Below, in pieces: positions 35,783-44,931 of a stretch of DNA of 64,000 nt; positions within the stretch are counted from its first letter, which is position 1; the number at the start of each line of letters is the position of its first letter. Both the position numbers and the translations under genes were made by a program. Location of the stretch: NCBI RefSeq assembly GCF_005576615.1, contig NZ_CP040330.1, forward strand, positions 2,294,001-2,358,000. The letters are read 5' to 3'. The stretch is from Natrinema versiforme (GTDB taxonomy: Archaea; Halobacteriota; Halobacteria; Halobacteriales; Natrialbaceae). The notes under the pieces were generated by a model. It worked only from the letters and a program-made list of their open reading frames with translations. It was not told the origin of the DNA and searched no databases.

Positions 35783-37084
35783 ATGAACACGATCATCGTC
35801 AAGCGCGTCGATTCCGGCACCGCCGATACGAGCGAGATTCGCGATCTGGCCCGCGCGGCGGGATACACCGTCGTCGGCGAGGTCACGCAGTCCAGACGGG
35901 CCGATCCGGCCCTCCAGATCGGCGAGGGGAAAGCCGAGGAACTGGCCGACTTAGCCGCGGCAACCGACGCCACGACCGTCATCTTCGACAACCGGCTCGG
36001 CCCCTACCAGACGTACAACCTCGGACAGCTCCTGCCGGAGGGCGTCGAGGTCATTGATCGATTCACGCTGATCCTCGAGATCTTCGGGCAGCGCGCCCAG
36101 ACGCGCAAGGCCCAGCTCCAGGTCGAGTTGGCCGAACTCCGCTACGAACTCCCCCGAGCCGAGGCGAAGACGAGCCTCGCCAAGCGGGAGGAACACCCCG
36201 GCTTCATGGGGCTGGGCGAGTACGACGAGAGCCGCGAGCGGGACATCAAAGACCAGATCAGCCGGATCAAAGACGAGCTCGAGCGGATCGAGCAGACCGA
36301 ACAACACCGGCGGGAGCGCCGACGGGATTCCGGCTTCGATCTGGTCGCGCTCGCCGGTTACACGAACGCCGGCAAATCGACGCTGCTGCGCCAGCTCGCG
36401 ACCGACCTCGAGGTCGAGGAAAACGAGGATCTCCACCGGGATCTGGATCCGACGGCCGAGTCACAGGACAAGCTGTTCACGACGCTGGGGACGACGACCC
36501 GGCGCGCGGCGATCGACCGCCGGGACGTGCTGGTGACCGACACCGTCGGCTTTATCAGCGATCTCCCCCACTGGCTGGTCGAGTCGTTCAAGTCGACGCT
36601 GGACTCGGTCTACCGGGCGGATCTGGTCTTGCTGGTCGTCGACGTGAGCGAGCCCGTCGACGAAATCCACGAGAAGCTGGTCACCTCCCACGACACCCTC
36701 TACGAGCGCAACGAGGCCCCGATCGTGACCGTGCTGAACAAGATCGATCAGGTGAGCGACGAGGAACTCGCGGAGAAACGCGACGCGCTCTCGTCGCTCG
36801 CGCCGAACCCCATCACCGTCAGCGCCAAAGAGGGACTCAACGTCGACGGCCTGCTCGAGCGGATCGATCAGGAACTGCCCGACTGGGAGGAAGAGCGGCT
36901 GCTGTTGCCGATGACCGACGACACGATGAGCGTGATCTCGTGGATTCACGACAACGCACACGTCGACGACGTCACCTACGGCGACGAGGACGTTACCGTC
37001 TCCTTCGAGGCCCGGCCCGCGGTGATCTCGCAGGCGCGCTCCCGTGCGAGCGAGTTGCGGACGGCCGCGGCGGAATCAGCGTAA
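35783..37084 (+). CDS. hflX: HflX-type GTPase
   Basis: A 433-residue P-loop GTPase. The N-terminal HflX domain (about 1-110) includes GEVTQSRRADPALQIGEGKA and IFDNRLGPYQTYNLGQLL, a coiled region with RAQTRKAQLQVELAELRYEL follows, then the G domain: GYTNAGKST (about 192-200), DTVGFISDLPHWLVESF and a NKID base-recognition motif near 305. HflX splits stalled ribosomes in bacteria and has the same fold in archaea. The ATG at 35783 was preferred over the open frame upstream because the family starts with a short strand (MNTIIVKR). Confidence 0.95.
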   Translation: MNTIIVKRVDSGTADTSEIRDLARAAGYTVVGEVTQSRRADPALQIGEGKAEELADLAAATDATTVIFDNRLGPYQTYNLGQLLPEGVEVIDRFTLILEIFGQRAQTRKAQLQVELAELRYELPRAEAKTSLAKREEHPGFMGLGEYDESRERDIKDQISRIKDELERIEQTEQHRRERRRDSGFDLVALAGYTNAGKSTLLRQLATDLEVEENEDLHRDLDPTAESQDKLFTTLGTTTRRAAIDRRDVLVTDTVGFISDLPHWLVESFKSTLDSVYRADLVLLVVDVSEPVDEIHEKLVTSHDTLYERNEAPIVTVLNKIDQVSDEELAEKRDALSSLAPNPITVSAKEGLNVDGLLERIDQELPDWEEERLLLPMTDDTMSVISWIHDNAHVDDVTYGDEDVTVSFEARPAVISQARSRASELRTAAAESA

Positions 37085-37152
37085 CCAGCGGCCTTCCGCG
37101 CTGCGTTGCTGACCCGGTGCTGGCTCCGACTCTGTGTCCCATCGCGCTCGAG

Positions 37153-38019
37153 CTACGCGTCGATCGCTTCGACCGTGAATTCGTACTCGAGGCGGTCGGC
37201 GACCTCCCGAAGCGCCCCGGCGAACTCGGCGGTCGTTTCGCGATCGGGGAGGGACACTCGACTCGGCGGCTCGGTCGAGCCCCGTCCGACGACGGTTCTG
37301 AACGCACGCCGCGTCCACGAATCCGTCGCGGGCGAGTCCCAGCGCAACAGCAGTTCCGACCGTTCCGGGACCAGAGAGACGGCGCGGAGCCGGTCCAGAT
37401 CGAACGTCTGCCACCGGTCTCCGTCGGTGCTTCGGCGGATCGATCGTGCGGTCACGGCGTACCGATACTCTTCCGTCTGCCACGTTCCCAGCCCGTCGAA
37501 CGGGACCACGCCCGACCCGGGAATCGACTCGAGCGAAGCGGTCACGTCGTCGAGGAAGCCGTCGACCGCGTTCGCGTTGAGTTCCCGAATGTGATCGTGG
37601 TGCGGAACCGACCGATACAGCCACGAGTCGTCGGTGATGATGGCGAATTCGGCGATTCCGAACACGCGAGCGAGCCACGCGTCCGTGTTCTCCCGGTCGA
37701 CGGAGAGATACGCCCGCACGGCGTCGCGGTCGGCCGGGAGGGCCGCTCGGTACTCCGGCTCGCCGCTTGCCAACACTCGGTCCGATTCCCGGACTCGGTG
37801 CAGGCGATTACACGCCTTCGTTCGTGCCGGATCCGCCGCGTCGAGAAAGGAGCGATCGAGACAGCAGTGGACGGCATCGGCACTGTCCATCGCGATTTCG
37901 ACGATCCGATTTTCGACGGCCAGCGGATCCGGTCGATCGCTCTCGGCCGCTGCCGACGGCGATCGAACGACGAGCCGATGGGTCGGATCGATGCGGTCGA
38001 ACGGGGCAGCGAACGCCAT
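37153..38019 (-). CDS. Haloarchaeal protein of unknown function
   Basis: A 288-residue soluble protein. It contains a histidine-rich turn (VPHHDHIRELNANAVDGFLD, about 160-180) and several Trp-bearing strands. It shows no membrane helix, signal or known motif. The ATG at 38019 is chosen over the longer frame, which would overlap the promoter and start of the divergent thiolase gene. It converges with hflX (68 bases). Confidence 0.7.
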   Translation of the reverse strand: MAFAAPFDRIDPTHRLVVRSPSAAAESDRPDPLAVENRIVEIAMDSADAVHCCLDRSFLDAADPARTKACNRLHRVRESDRVLASGEPEYRAALPADRDAVRAYLSVDRENTDAWLARVFGIAEFAIITDDSWLYRSVPHHDHIRELNANAVDGFLDDVTASLESIPGSGVVPFDGLGTWQTEEYRYAVTARSIRRSTDGDRWQTFDLDRLRAVSLVPERSELLLRWDSPATDSWTRRAFRTVVGRGSTEPPSRVSLPDRETTAEFAGALREVADRLEYEFTVEAIDA

Positions 38020-38126
38020 CGTATCGCGTCTCGACTGCCACGACCGAGAGCGTTGTGACCGAGTCGGTCCCTCGCTCGGAGACCGCGACCCGGCGTAGCT
38101 GAATCGGCGACCACCGTCGCGACCCT

Positions 38127-38139
38127 CACTTATAAATCG
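38127..38139 (+). promoter_or_regulatory. TATA box of the thiolase-DUF35 operon
   Basis: CACTTATAAATCG is centred 27 bases before the thiolase ATG; one of the best TATA boxes in the window and consistent with a leaderless transcript. Confidence 0.65.
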
Positions 38140-38160
38140 TTGACTCGAGTCCGGTAAGTT

Positions 38161-39321
38161 ATGGAACGTGTTGCAATCATCGGTGCCTCGATGACACAGT
38201 TCGGGCAACGCGAGGGGGAGTGGATCCAGGACCTCCTCGCGGAGGCCGGGATCGAGTGTCTCGAGGACGCGGGCGTCGAGGCCAACGCTGTCGAGCACCT
38301 ATACGTGTCGAACATGGCGAGCGGTGAGTTCGAGGGACAGACGGGCGTCCCCAACGCCTTGGCACACGACCTCGACGCGATGCCGGCGTACACGCAACGG
38401 GTCGACCAGACGAGTTCGAGTGGCGGCGCGGGCATCTACGCCGCGTGGCAGTCGGTCGCCAGCGGGGCCAGCGACATGACCCTGCTCGTCGGCGGCGAGA
38501 AGATGACCCACAAGACGACCGGGGAGGCCACCGACGTTATCGCGTCGCTGACCCACCCCGCGGAGTACAAACACGGCGTCACGCTGCCGTCCTTTGCGGG
38601 GCTGACGGCACGGCACTACTTAGAGCGGTTCGACGCGCCCCGGGAGAGCCTCGGCAAGGTCGCGGTCAAGAACCACGAGAACGGCGTCGACAATCCACAC
38701 GCCCAGTTCCAGAAGGAAGTCGACCTCGAGACGGTCCTCGAGTCGCCGATCGTGGCCGATCCGCTGCGACTGTACGACTTCTGTCCGATCACGGACGGCT
38801 CGGCGGCGCTGATGCTCTGTCCCGAGTCGGTGGCCGAGGAATACGCCGACGAGTACGCCGTCATCTCGGGCATCGACGGCGCGACGGACACCCACGTCGT
38901 CCACGAGCGCGAGGACCCGACCGTGATGGGCGGCGTCGTCGAGAGCGGTCGCGGGGCCTACGAGATGAGCAACACCAAACCAGAGGACATCGACGTGGCC
39001 GAACTCCACGACATGTTCACCATCCTCGAGTTCCTGCAGATGGAGGGGCTCGGCTTCGCCGAGCAGGGCGAGGCATGGAAACTCGTCGAGGAGGGCTACA
39101 CCGAGCGAGACACCGGCGAGTTGCCGATCAACACCTCGGGCGGGCTCAAATCGAAGGGCCACCCGCTCGGTGCCAGCGGCGTGGCACAGGGCGTCGAGAT
39201 CTACGAACAACTCGTCGGCGAGGCCGGTCCCCGACAGGTCGACGCGGACGTGGGGCTGTGCTGTAACGTCGGCGGCTTCGGCAACTGCGTGATTACGACG
39301 ATCATGGAGGCAGCACAATGA
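38161..39321 (+). CDS. Thiolase-family protein with Ser in place of the nucleophilic Cys
   Basis: A 386-residue protein of the SCP-x/archaeal thiolase type. At the position of the N-terminal nucleophile, where thiolases have C-x-S-G-G, it reads T-S-S-S-G-G-A (Ser85 in place of Cys). The second half keeps the conserved parts: GGLKSKGHPLGASG with the catalytic His (about 343) and the terminal LCCNVGGFGNCVI. So the acylation step of a normal thiolase should not occur. It is coupled by ATGA to a DUF35 protein, the usual partner of archaeal thiolases in mevalonate or fatty-acid metabolism. It could be a decarboxylating, scaffold or ketoacyl-CoA-binding protein instead. Confidence 0.88.
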   Translation: MERVAIIGASMTQFGQREGEWIQDLLAEAGIECLEDAGVEANAVEHLYVSNMASGEFEGQTGVPNALAHDLDAMPAYTQRVDQTSSSGGAGIYAAWQSVASGASDMTLLVGGEKMTHKTTGEATDVIASLTHPAEYKHGVTLPSFAGLTARHYLERFDAPRESLGKVAVKNHENGVDNPHAQFQKEVDLETVLESPIVADPLRLYDFCPITDGSAALMLCPESVAEEYADEYAVISGIDGATDTHVVHEREDPTVMGGVVESGRGAYEMSNTKPEDIDVAELHDMFTILEFLQMEGLGFAEQGEAWKLVEEGYTERDTGELPINTSGGLKSKGHPLGASGVAQGVEIYEQLVGEAGPRQVDADVGLCCNVGGFGNCVITTIMEAAQ

Positions 39322-39677
39322 CGATGGAAGCGACGCGCTACGACGACGGATCGATCACCTACCCCGGCCACCCGCGCGGGCCCGGCGGCGCGGAGCCGGT
39401 CGAAACGATCGACCTCAGCGAGTACACCGCCGAGGTCGTAACGTGGACGACGAGCACCGCGACGCCGCCGGGCGTCCGCGAACCCAACCACCTCGCGATC
39501 GTCGAGTTCGACGTGGAGGGTGAGACGGTCCGTGCGATCGGCCAGGCGACGACTGACGACCTCGAGACGGGCGACGAAGTGCAGCCGGTCTACGCCGAGG
39601 AACTCCGCGAACCCGGGGCTGGCATCAGAGAGCCCGAGAGTCAGGACTGGGACGGCTACCGGTTCGAGCCGGTCTAA
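39318..39677 (+). CDS. DUF35-type OB-fold protein (partner of the thiolase)
   Basis: A 119-residue protein matching the OB-fold part of the DUF35 family (for example VEFDVEGETVRAIGQATTDD and TGDEVQPVYAEELRE). In archaea the partner has a zinc ribbon before the OB fold, and in the known complexes DUF35 bridges thiolase and HMG-CoA synthase. Here no Cys pair for a zinc ribbon is present. Its ATG overlaps the stop of the thiolase (ATGA), so both are made together and most likely form a complex. Confidence 0.82.
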   Translation: MTMEATRYDDGSITYPGHPRGPGGAEPVETIDLSEYTAEVVTWTTSTATPPGVREPNHLAIVEFDVEGETVRAIGQATTDDLETGDEVQPVYAEELREPGAGIREPESQDWDGYRFEPV

Positions 39678-39725
39678 CGGCAGGAACGCGGTCGCAGTAT
39701 CGCGCCGATTCGATTGACACGCGGC

Positions 39726-40514
39726 TCAGTTTTCGTCGTCGTCCTCTCCGGCCCCGTCAGCGCCGGCATCGATGTCGTCCGCAGCCGCGCCGTCGCCGCC
39801 GTCGTTCGTATCCGGTTCGTCGTTCCTCTCTGCGGCGCCGGCATCGGTTTCGCTCGAGCCGTCCTCCTCGTCGGCGTACTGATCCCGCAGCGTCTCGAGT
39901 TCGGCGTCGACATCGACGGCGGAGTCGCGGCCGTCGGCGTCGTCCCCTGCCGTCTCGTCGTCGGTCAGCGGCCCGTCGTCGATATCGATCGTGACCCCGC
40001 CTTCTGGCTCCGTCCGATCGGTTCCGGTCTCGGCCGTTTGCGACTCCCGGTCGGCAGCGTCCCGGAGGCGGCTATCCACGTCGTCGCGGAGGTCGCGCGC
40101 CTCTTTGAGGAGGTCACGAGCCGTCTCGTCGGCGGGCAACCCGCCGTCGGACGCGGCGCGCTGGAGTTCCGCCAGCACGGTATCGAGTTGGGAGAGCGTC
40201 GTCCGCTGGAGTTCGTTCGCGCGCTCGCTCGTCGCCTCGACGGCCTCGCCGGTTCGGTCGCGGGCCTCGCGTTCGGTCCGGACGACGCGCAGGCTCCGCT
40301 GGAACGCCTCGAGCGCGCGGACGCTGGTCTCGAGGACGGTCAGCGCGGCGGGCAGTGCTATCTCGTCGGTGAACCGCAGGAGTTCTCTCGGGGTCGGCGG
40401 GCGAAGGGGCGGCCGCCGTCGCGAGCGGGGCCCCTCGAGTTCGTCGCGGAGGTCGTCGATCGTCCGCGCGAGTTCGCGAACGGCGTCGACGAGTTCGTCG
40501 TCATCGTTGGCCAT
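39726..40514 (-). CDS. Acidic coiled-coil protein, haloarchaeal
   Basis: A 262-residue protein. The first 170 residues are helical with heptad-like spacing (ELVDAVRELARTIDDLRDEL, later LLKEARDLRDDVDSRLRDAA) and probably form coiled coils around a short Pro/Arg-rich link. The last 90 residues are an Asp/Glu/Ala/Gly-rich, disordered tail. No catalytic motif is seen. It converges with the DUF35 gene. I think it belongs to a haloarchaea-only family but cannot give its name with confidence. Confidence 0.72.
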   Translation of the reverse strand: MANDDDELVDAVRELARTIDDLRDELEGPRSRRRPPLRPPTPRELLRFTDEIALPAALTVLETSVRALEAFQRSLRVVRTEREARDRTGEAVEATSERANELQRTTLSQLDTVLAELQRAASDGGLPADETARDLLKEARDLRDDVDSRLRDAADRESQTAETGTDRTEPEGGVTIDIDDGPLTDDETAGDDADGRDSAVDVDAELETLRDQYADEEDGSSETDAGAAERNDEPDTNDGGDGAAADDIDAGADGAGEDDDEN

Positions 40515-40613
40515 GCGCGAGCTACGGCCGCCGGTGTCAAAAACCGGACGATTAGACGGATCACTGAGACGACGATTTCCGATAGCGATCTCCTTTTCTA
40601 ATCGAATGATGCC

Positions 40614-40625
40614 ACAATTTTTATG
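40614..40625 (+). promoter_or_regulatory. TATA-like box of the RecA-like gene at 40652
   Basis: CAATTTTTATGA is centred about 32 bases before the ATG at 40652. Confidence 0.45.
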
Positions 40626-40651
40626 ATGGAATCGGTTGATTGATAGGACGA

Positions 40652-41308
40652 ATGGAAGACGAGTGTGGGGACGCCGTGCCGGATCGGGCGACGTTCGCGC
40701 GGACTCTGAGCGCGCTCAAGCGGGAGGGGAGCAACATTCTGCTCGTCGGCGCAGCGCCGGCGGCACACGAGCGGGCCTGCCATCGGTTACTCGGCGCGGC
40801 GAACCACGACTCTCGCTATCAGCTGATCGTCACGACCGACGGCGATCACGTCGCGTGCGAGAACGCCGATAGCGCCGCGATCGAACGGATCCACACGATC
40901 GACTCGAGGGCTGTGCTCGAGACCGAGACGGAACCGGCGGCCGAAAGCGGGGCGTCGTCGCTCGGCGCGCTCGGAATCCGAATCGTCGAGACCATCGACG
41001 AATTCGATGCCGCCGCCGGCGGGTTCGATCCGTCGGCGCTTCGCGTCTGCATCGGTTCGCTCGTCCCGCTGCTTCGGGAGTACGACGCCGAGACGATGTT
41101 TCGCCTGCTACACGTGATGACGTCGCGGGTCAACCGGGCCCGCGGCATGGGACACTATCACGTCCCGCTCGCGCCGGACCACGACGCCGTCGCGCTCTTC
41201 GAACCGCTGTTCGATGCGGTCGTGACGGTGCGGTCCCGGCGCGGGACCGACGAACAGCGGTGGCACCTCCGAGAAACGGAGACCACCACCGACTGGCTCG
41301 AGCTGTAG
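40652..41308 (+). CDS. RecA/KaiC-like protein without a clear Walker A motif
   Basis: A 218-residue soluble protein that looks like a small member of the haloarchaeal family of degenerate RecA/KaiC-type proteins (I believe DUF7504). The strand NILLVGAAPAAHERACHRLL is at the place of a P-loop, but GxxxxGK[ST] is missing, so ATP binding is doubtful. Later come VCIGSLVPLLREYDAETMF and a strand VVTVRSRRG typical of the last core strand. The ATG at 40652 was chosen over an upstream TTG. It may take part in signalling, as related proteins do, but this is inferred. Confidence 0.65.
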   Translation: MEDECGDAVPDRATFARTLSALKREGSNILLVGAAPAAHERACHRLLGAANHDSRYQLIVTTDGDHVACENADSAAIERIHTIDSRAVLETETEPAAESGASSLGALGIRIVETIDEFDAAAGGFDPSALRVCIGSLVPLLREYDAETMFRLLHVMTSRVNRARGMGHYHVPLAPDHDAVALFEPLFDAVVTVRSRRGTDEQRWHLRETETTTDWLEL

Positions 41309-41456
41309 AGCGAGCCAGTCGCGGACCGATATCCAATAATATATCGGACACGTATTCGATCGTGTCTCTCCGTCGGCGAGAGCAGCTGCGAGTAGAACGG
41401 CGCGTTCGTCCGTCTCCGGCCGTCTCACTCCAGCATTATCCGTGTTACGGCATAAG

Positions 41457-41468
41457 GTCTATATATCG
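41457..41468 (+). promoter_or_regulatory. TATA-like box of the acidic membrane-anchored protein
   Basis: GTCTATATATCG, centred about 36 bases before the ATG at 41499, leaving a leader of about 10 bases. Confidence 0.5.
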
Positions 41469-41498
41469 AACGACCTATCGGTTCAAAGAGTAGCATAC

Positions 41499-43394
41499 AT
41501 GGTCGAAGCTAGTACTGAGCTTCTCGGTGGAGCCGCCGTTACCGTTTTCCTCGCGCTCTTGTTCTTTGGCGTCGTCGTCCTCTGGGACGTGGCCCTCGCT
41601 CTGCGAAGCGTCGGCGACAAGATCGACAAACTCGAGGACAATATCGACGACGATCTGACGGATATCGCCCACAGCTTAGATGGAATGTCGAACGGCCCCG
41701 GCGGCGGTGGCGGGACGCAACTCCACCTGAGCGGCGGGACGATCAGTTCCGGTCCGGGCGCGAATCAGCCCCAGCAGGCACAGCAGGCCCAACAGGGGGG
41801 ACAGCAACAGGCGATGGGGCCACAACAGGCCGATGCCCGTCGACAGGATGCGCCAAACGCCGGGCCACAGCCTGCGTCCCATCCCCAGTATCAACAGCGG
41901 TCGGAAGCGGCCCGGCGGGAACCCGAATCGGAGGCGGAGCCGGCCGCGGCCGACCCGGCGGAAGCGGACGAGGATATCGACGAAACCGGTGACGAGAGCG
42001 CCCAGTCGGGCGACGGCGAGCACGCCGAACCGGAGGACGAGTGGCCAGACGAAGAGCCGGCGGCCGAGGCGTCCGACGCCGAGGACGAACCGCCCGAGCA
42101 CCCACACGCCGAACGCAATCGCGGCCGGTTCATCACCTCGCCCGATCGAACGGCGTGGTACGCCACGCCGCTGGACCGCGAGGCGATCGACGCGGCCCGC
42201 CCGACGATCGCCGGCGCGCTCCCGGACGGCTCAGAATCGGAACCCGACGACTCGGCGGTGATCGCCGCGGGTCCGGGCGACGAGAGCGAAGCGGCTGCGA
42301 GCGACGAGGACGATGCCGTGGCGACGCCGATGCCGGGCGCGGCGACGACGCCAACTGACGAGGGTTCCGACGAGAGCGAGGACGCCGATGACGGCGACGA
42401 CGCGCCCGCCGACTCGGCTTCCGACGACCCGACGGCTGACGCGGAAGCCGAGTCCGCAGTCGAATCCTCCGACGAAGTGGTCGCCTCGGACGACGCTGAC
42501 TCGCTCGAGGAAGCCGACGAAAGCGACGGCGAAGACGCCGACGGAACCGAGTCCGACGGAAGCGACGCCGAGGTCGAGAACGAGGACGGGGACGAAACCG
42601 ACGCCGACACCGGTCTCGAGGGAGACGAGTCGGCAGACACGACCGTCGACGAAATCCCGCAATCGACCGAGGAGATCGACGTGTTGTCGTTCGACGACGG
42701 AACGGAGGACGAATCCGATTCCGGATCGGCCGCCCCCGCCGAGGATGGGGCCGATGGCGAGGACGAGAACGAAACCGGTGGTGAGGACGGCTCCGGTGAC
42801 GAGGACGCGCACGCAGATGTTCCCGACCTCGTCGACGACTCGAGCGAAACTGAACTTTCGGCCGCCGAGTCCGACGCCGGAGCCGATGCGGACAACGAGT
42901 CCGACGCCCAGACGGCCGAGGACGAACCCGGACCCGATACCGTTGACGGCGAATCCGAGGCCGACGACGCCGAGGACCCGCCCGTGGACGCGCTCTCCGG
43001 GTTCGAGTTCGACGATGAGGAGTTCGAACCAGAGGAGGAAGACGTGACCGTCGAGGAGGCCGTCGACACGATGAACGAGGACGCGCCGGCACCGGAACTC
43101 TCGAGCCACCAGTTCGACGTCACGGCCGAGGAGACCGACGACGGAAGCGCGGTACTGACCTTCGAGTTCGACGCCGAGACGGTCGATATCACCGGGTCGA
43201 CGGAACGGCTGCTCCAGTATCAGATGCGGAGCTTCGCGGATCAGGCGTCGACGCCGGACGGCGACGTGACCATCGGTCGGAACCGGATCGTTATCGAGAT
43301 TCCCGACTCGGACGGGGCCGCGATTCAGCAGTGGGGCGAAGCCGCCGTCAGCATCATCGATCGAACGCTGTATCTCTCCGACAACAGCAACTGA
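41499..43394 (+). CDS. Large acidic membrane-anchored protein, unknown function
   Basis: A 631-residue protein in four parts. Residues about 10-33 form one membrane helix (GAAVTVFLALLFFGVVVLWD in part). A short coiled coil follows (KIDKLEDNIDDDLTDIAHSL). Residues 65-130 are rich in Gly, Gln and Pro. Residues about 130-540 are a very long Glu/Asp/Ala/Ser stretch with almost no hydrophobic residues, surely disordered. Residues about 545-631 form a compact mixed domain (FEFDAETVDITGSTERLLQY) ending the protein. The layout suggests an anchor, a spacer and a recognition domain held far from the membrane. The family is not known to me. Confidence 0.78.
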   Translation: MVEASTELLGGAAVTVFLALLFFGVVVLWDVALALRSVGDKIDKLEDNIDDDLTDIAHSLDGMSNGPGGGGGTQLHLSGGTISSGPGANQPQQAQQAQQGGQQQAMGPQQADARRQDAPNAGPQPASHPQYQQRSEAARREPESEAEPAAADPAEADEDIDETGDESAQSGDGEHAEPEDEWPDEEPAAEASDAEDEPPEHPHAERNRGRFITSPDRTAWYATPLDREAIDAARPTIAGALPDGSESEPDDSAVIAAGPGDESEAAASDEDDAVATPMPGAATTPTDEGSDESEDADDGDDAPADSASDDPTADAEAESAVESSDEVVASDDADSLEEADESDGEDADGTESDGSDAEVENEDGDETDADTGLEGDESADTTVDEIPQSTEEIDVLSFDDGTEDESDSGSAAPAEDGADGEDENETGGEDGSGDEDAHADVPDLVDDSSETELSAAESDAGADADNESDAQTAEDEPGPDTVDGESEADDAEDPPVDALSGFEFDDEEFEPEEEDVTVEEAVDTMNEDAPAPELSSHQFDVTAEETDDGSAVLTFEFDAETVDITGSTERLLQYQMRSFADQASTPDGDVTIGRNRIVIEIPDSDGAAIQQWGEAAVSIIDRTLYLSDNSN

Positions 43395-43460
43395 CGCCGC
43401 AGTCCGCCGACACCGCTTGCGATCCAAGCGTTTTTACCCGCTCCGTGCCCCCCAACAGGT

Positions 43461-44213
43461 GTGCGAATCGAGAACAGTTTCATTCCCGTTCACGGGGTCG
43501 GAGAAACCACCGAACGACGCCTGTGGGAGAACGGTATCACCCACTGGGACGAGTTCGACGGCAGCGTCGTCGGCGCGACGCTTTCCGACCGCATCGAGAC
43601 GTTCATCGACGAGGGCCGGACCCACTTGGACCGGGGGGACGTGTCCCTCTTCGCGGAGGCGCTGCCGGCCGCGAGCCGCTGGCGGTGTTACGAGAACGTC
43701 CGCGACGAGACGTGTTTCCTGGACATCGAGACCACCGGACTCGACGCCGCCTGTAACGATGTGACGACCGTTAGCCTCCACCGCGGCGGTGAGACGAAGA
43801 CCTTCGTCAAAGGACGCGACCTCACGAGCGAGCGCCTCGAGCGAGAACTCGACGACGCGGCGCTGCTCGCCACGTTCAACGGCCAGCGGTTCGACGTTCC
43901 CTTCCTCGAGACGTGTTTCGACGTCGACGTCGACGCTCCCCACGTGGATCTGATGTACCCCTGTAAGAAGCTCGGGCTCGACGGCGGGCTGAAGGCGATC
44001 GAACGCGATCTCGGCATCGACCGGGACATGCTGGACATCAGCGGCCGCGACGCCGTCCGCCTCTGGCACGAGTACGAAGCCGGCGACGAGAGTTCACTCG
44101 AGACGCTCATCGAGTACAACCGCGCGGACACCCGGAACATGGAGCCACTGATGGAGATCATCACGGACCGGCTCCACGAGAACGTGTTCGAAGCGGCGAT
44201 GGCCGGCGACTGA
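43461..44213 (+). CDS. RNase H-like exonuclease domain protein
   Basis: A 250-residue protein. It begins with a helix-hairpin-helix-like segment (FIPVHGVGETTERRLWENGI) and then has a DEDD-type nuclease core: CFLDIETTGLDA (about 84-95), FNGQRFDVPFLE (about 140) and YNRADTRNMEPL (about 220). This is the pattern of the RNase H-like superfamily used by YprB and RNase T/DNA polymerase proofreading domains. It likely cuts DNA or RNA; the substrate is unknown. It is preceded by 66 bases of spacer and no operon partner is evident. Confidence 0.87.
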   Translation: MRIENSFIPVHGVGETTERRLWENGITHWDEFDGSVVGATLSDRIETFIDEGRTHLDRGDVSLFAEALPAASRWRCYENVRDETCFLDIETTGLDAACNDVTTVSLHRGGETKTFVKGRDLTSERLERELDDAALLATFNGQRFDVPFLETCFDVDVDAPHVDLMYPCKKLGLDGGLKAIERDLGIDRDMLDISGRDAVRLWHEYEAGDESSLETLIEYNRADTRNMEPLMEIITDRLHENVFEAAMAGD

Positions 44214-44356
44214 GCGCGCTTTTCTTCTCGGCGAGACCGATAACGTTCCACCCGTCTCTCCGGCGTCGATCCGTACGCGGACGACTCTCGCGACGAGATC
44301 ACAACGGCCGTGTCACTCCGCGATAGCTGATTTGTCGACCACGGTACCGACGCGGG

Positions 44357-44638
44357 TTACTCGAGCGGAGAAACGTCGACGTCGCCGTCGCTCGTGACGA
44401 CGACGTGATAGCCACAGAACGGGAATTCGACGCGGCCAGTCGGCCGATTTCGGCCGTTCTCGCGGGTCGCAAAGAGCGCGTCGAGCGCCTCCGGATTGAT
44501 GACATCGTACAGAGCGTCGTATTCTGGGGGTTCGAGGTCCACGGGGTCGATTCCTTCCCGTTCGGCGACGGCAGCGATAACGTCGAAACTGATAGACTGC
44601 TCGGCTGAGGCTTCCGACCGATCGACTGAGAGTAGCAT
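44357..44638 (-). CDS. HalOD1 output-domain protein
   Basis: A 93-residue stand-alone HalOD1 protein. The order fits the family: SISFDVIAAVAEREGIDPVD (about 17-36), EPPEYDALYDVINPEALDAL (about 39-58), then FPFCGYHVVVTSDGDVDVSP. HalOD1 is a haloarchaeal output module for signalling, sometimes fused to response regulators. The ATG at 44638 was chosen because a TATA-like TTTATATC lies 26-33 bases ahead, although the frame continues upstream. Confidence 0.88.
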   Translation of the reverse strand: MLLSVDRSEASAEQSISFDVIAAVAEREGIDPVDLEPPEYDALYDVINPEALDALFATRENGRNRPTGRVEFPFCGYHVVVTSDGDVDVSPLE

Positions 44639-44660
44639 TGGCCGGACTCTTTCTTCGATA

Positions 44661-44670
44661 AGATATAAAT
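44661..44670 (-). promoter_or_regulatory. TATA box of the HalOD1 gene in an AT-rich island
   Basis: Minus-strand ATTTATATCT is centred 27 bases before the HalOD1 start. The following 130 bases (to about 44790) are unusually AT-rich for this genome, with runs like TATATATGTACATAG, and separate it from the divergent gene at 44932. Confidence 0.55.
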
Positions 44671-44931
44671 CCTCTGGCCCTAATCCGATGTTGGCTACCA
44701 ATTCTGGGCATGATAAACTATATATGTACATAGTCGTATTTTTTCGGGATCGATTCTATACTAATTCTATTTCAGTCACGATTTCCAAAACGATTCAGAG
44801 AGCGATGGGGCCCGTACAAGCACCGGTTGTAGCCGCCTGTCCGGCAGTCGTGGCGGTTCGGACCGGCTATCAAACCGCGTCACATGTTCGGGGAGAGCTA
44901 CTGGACGATCGGGAGCGTAGTCCGCGATACA

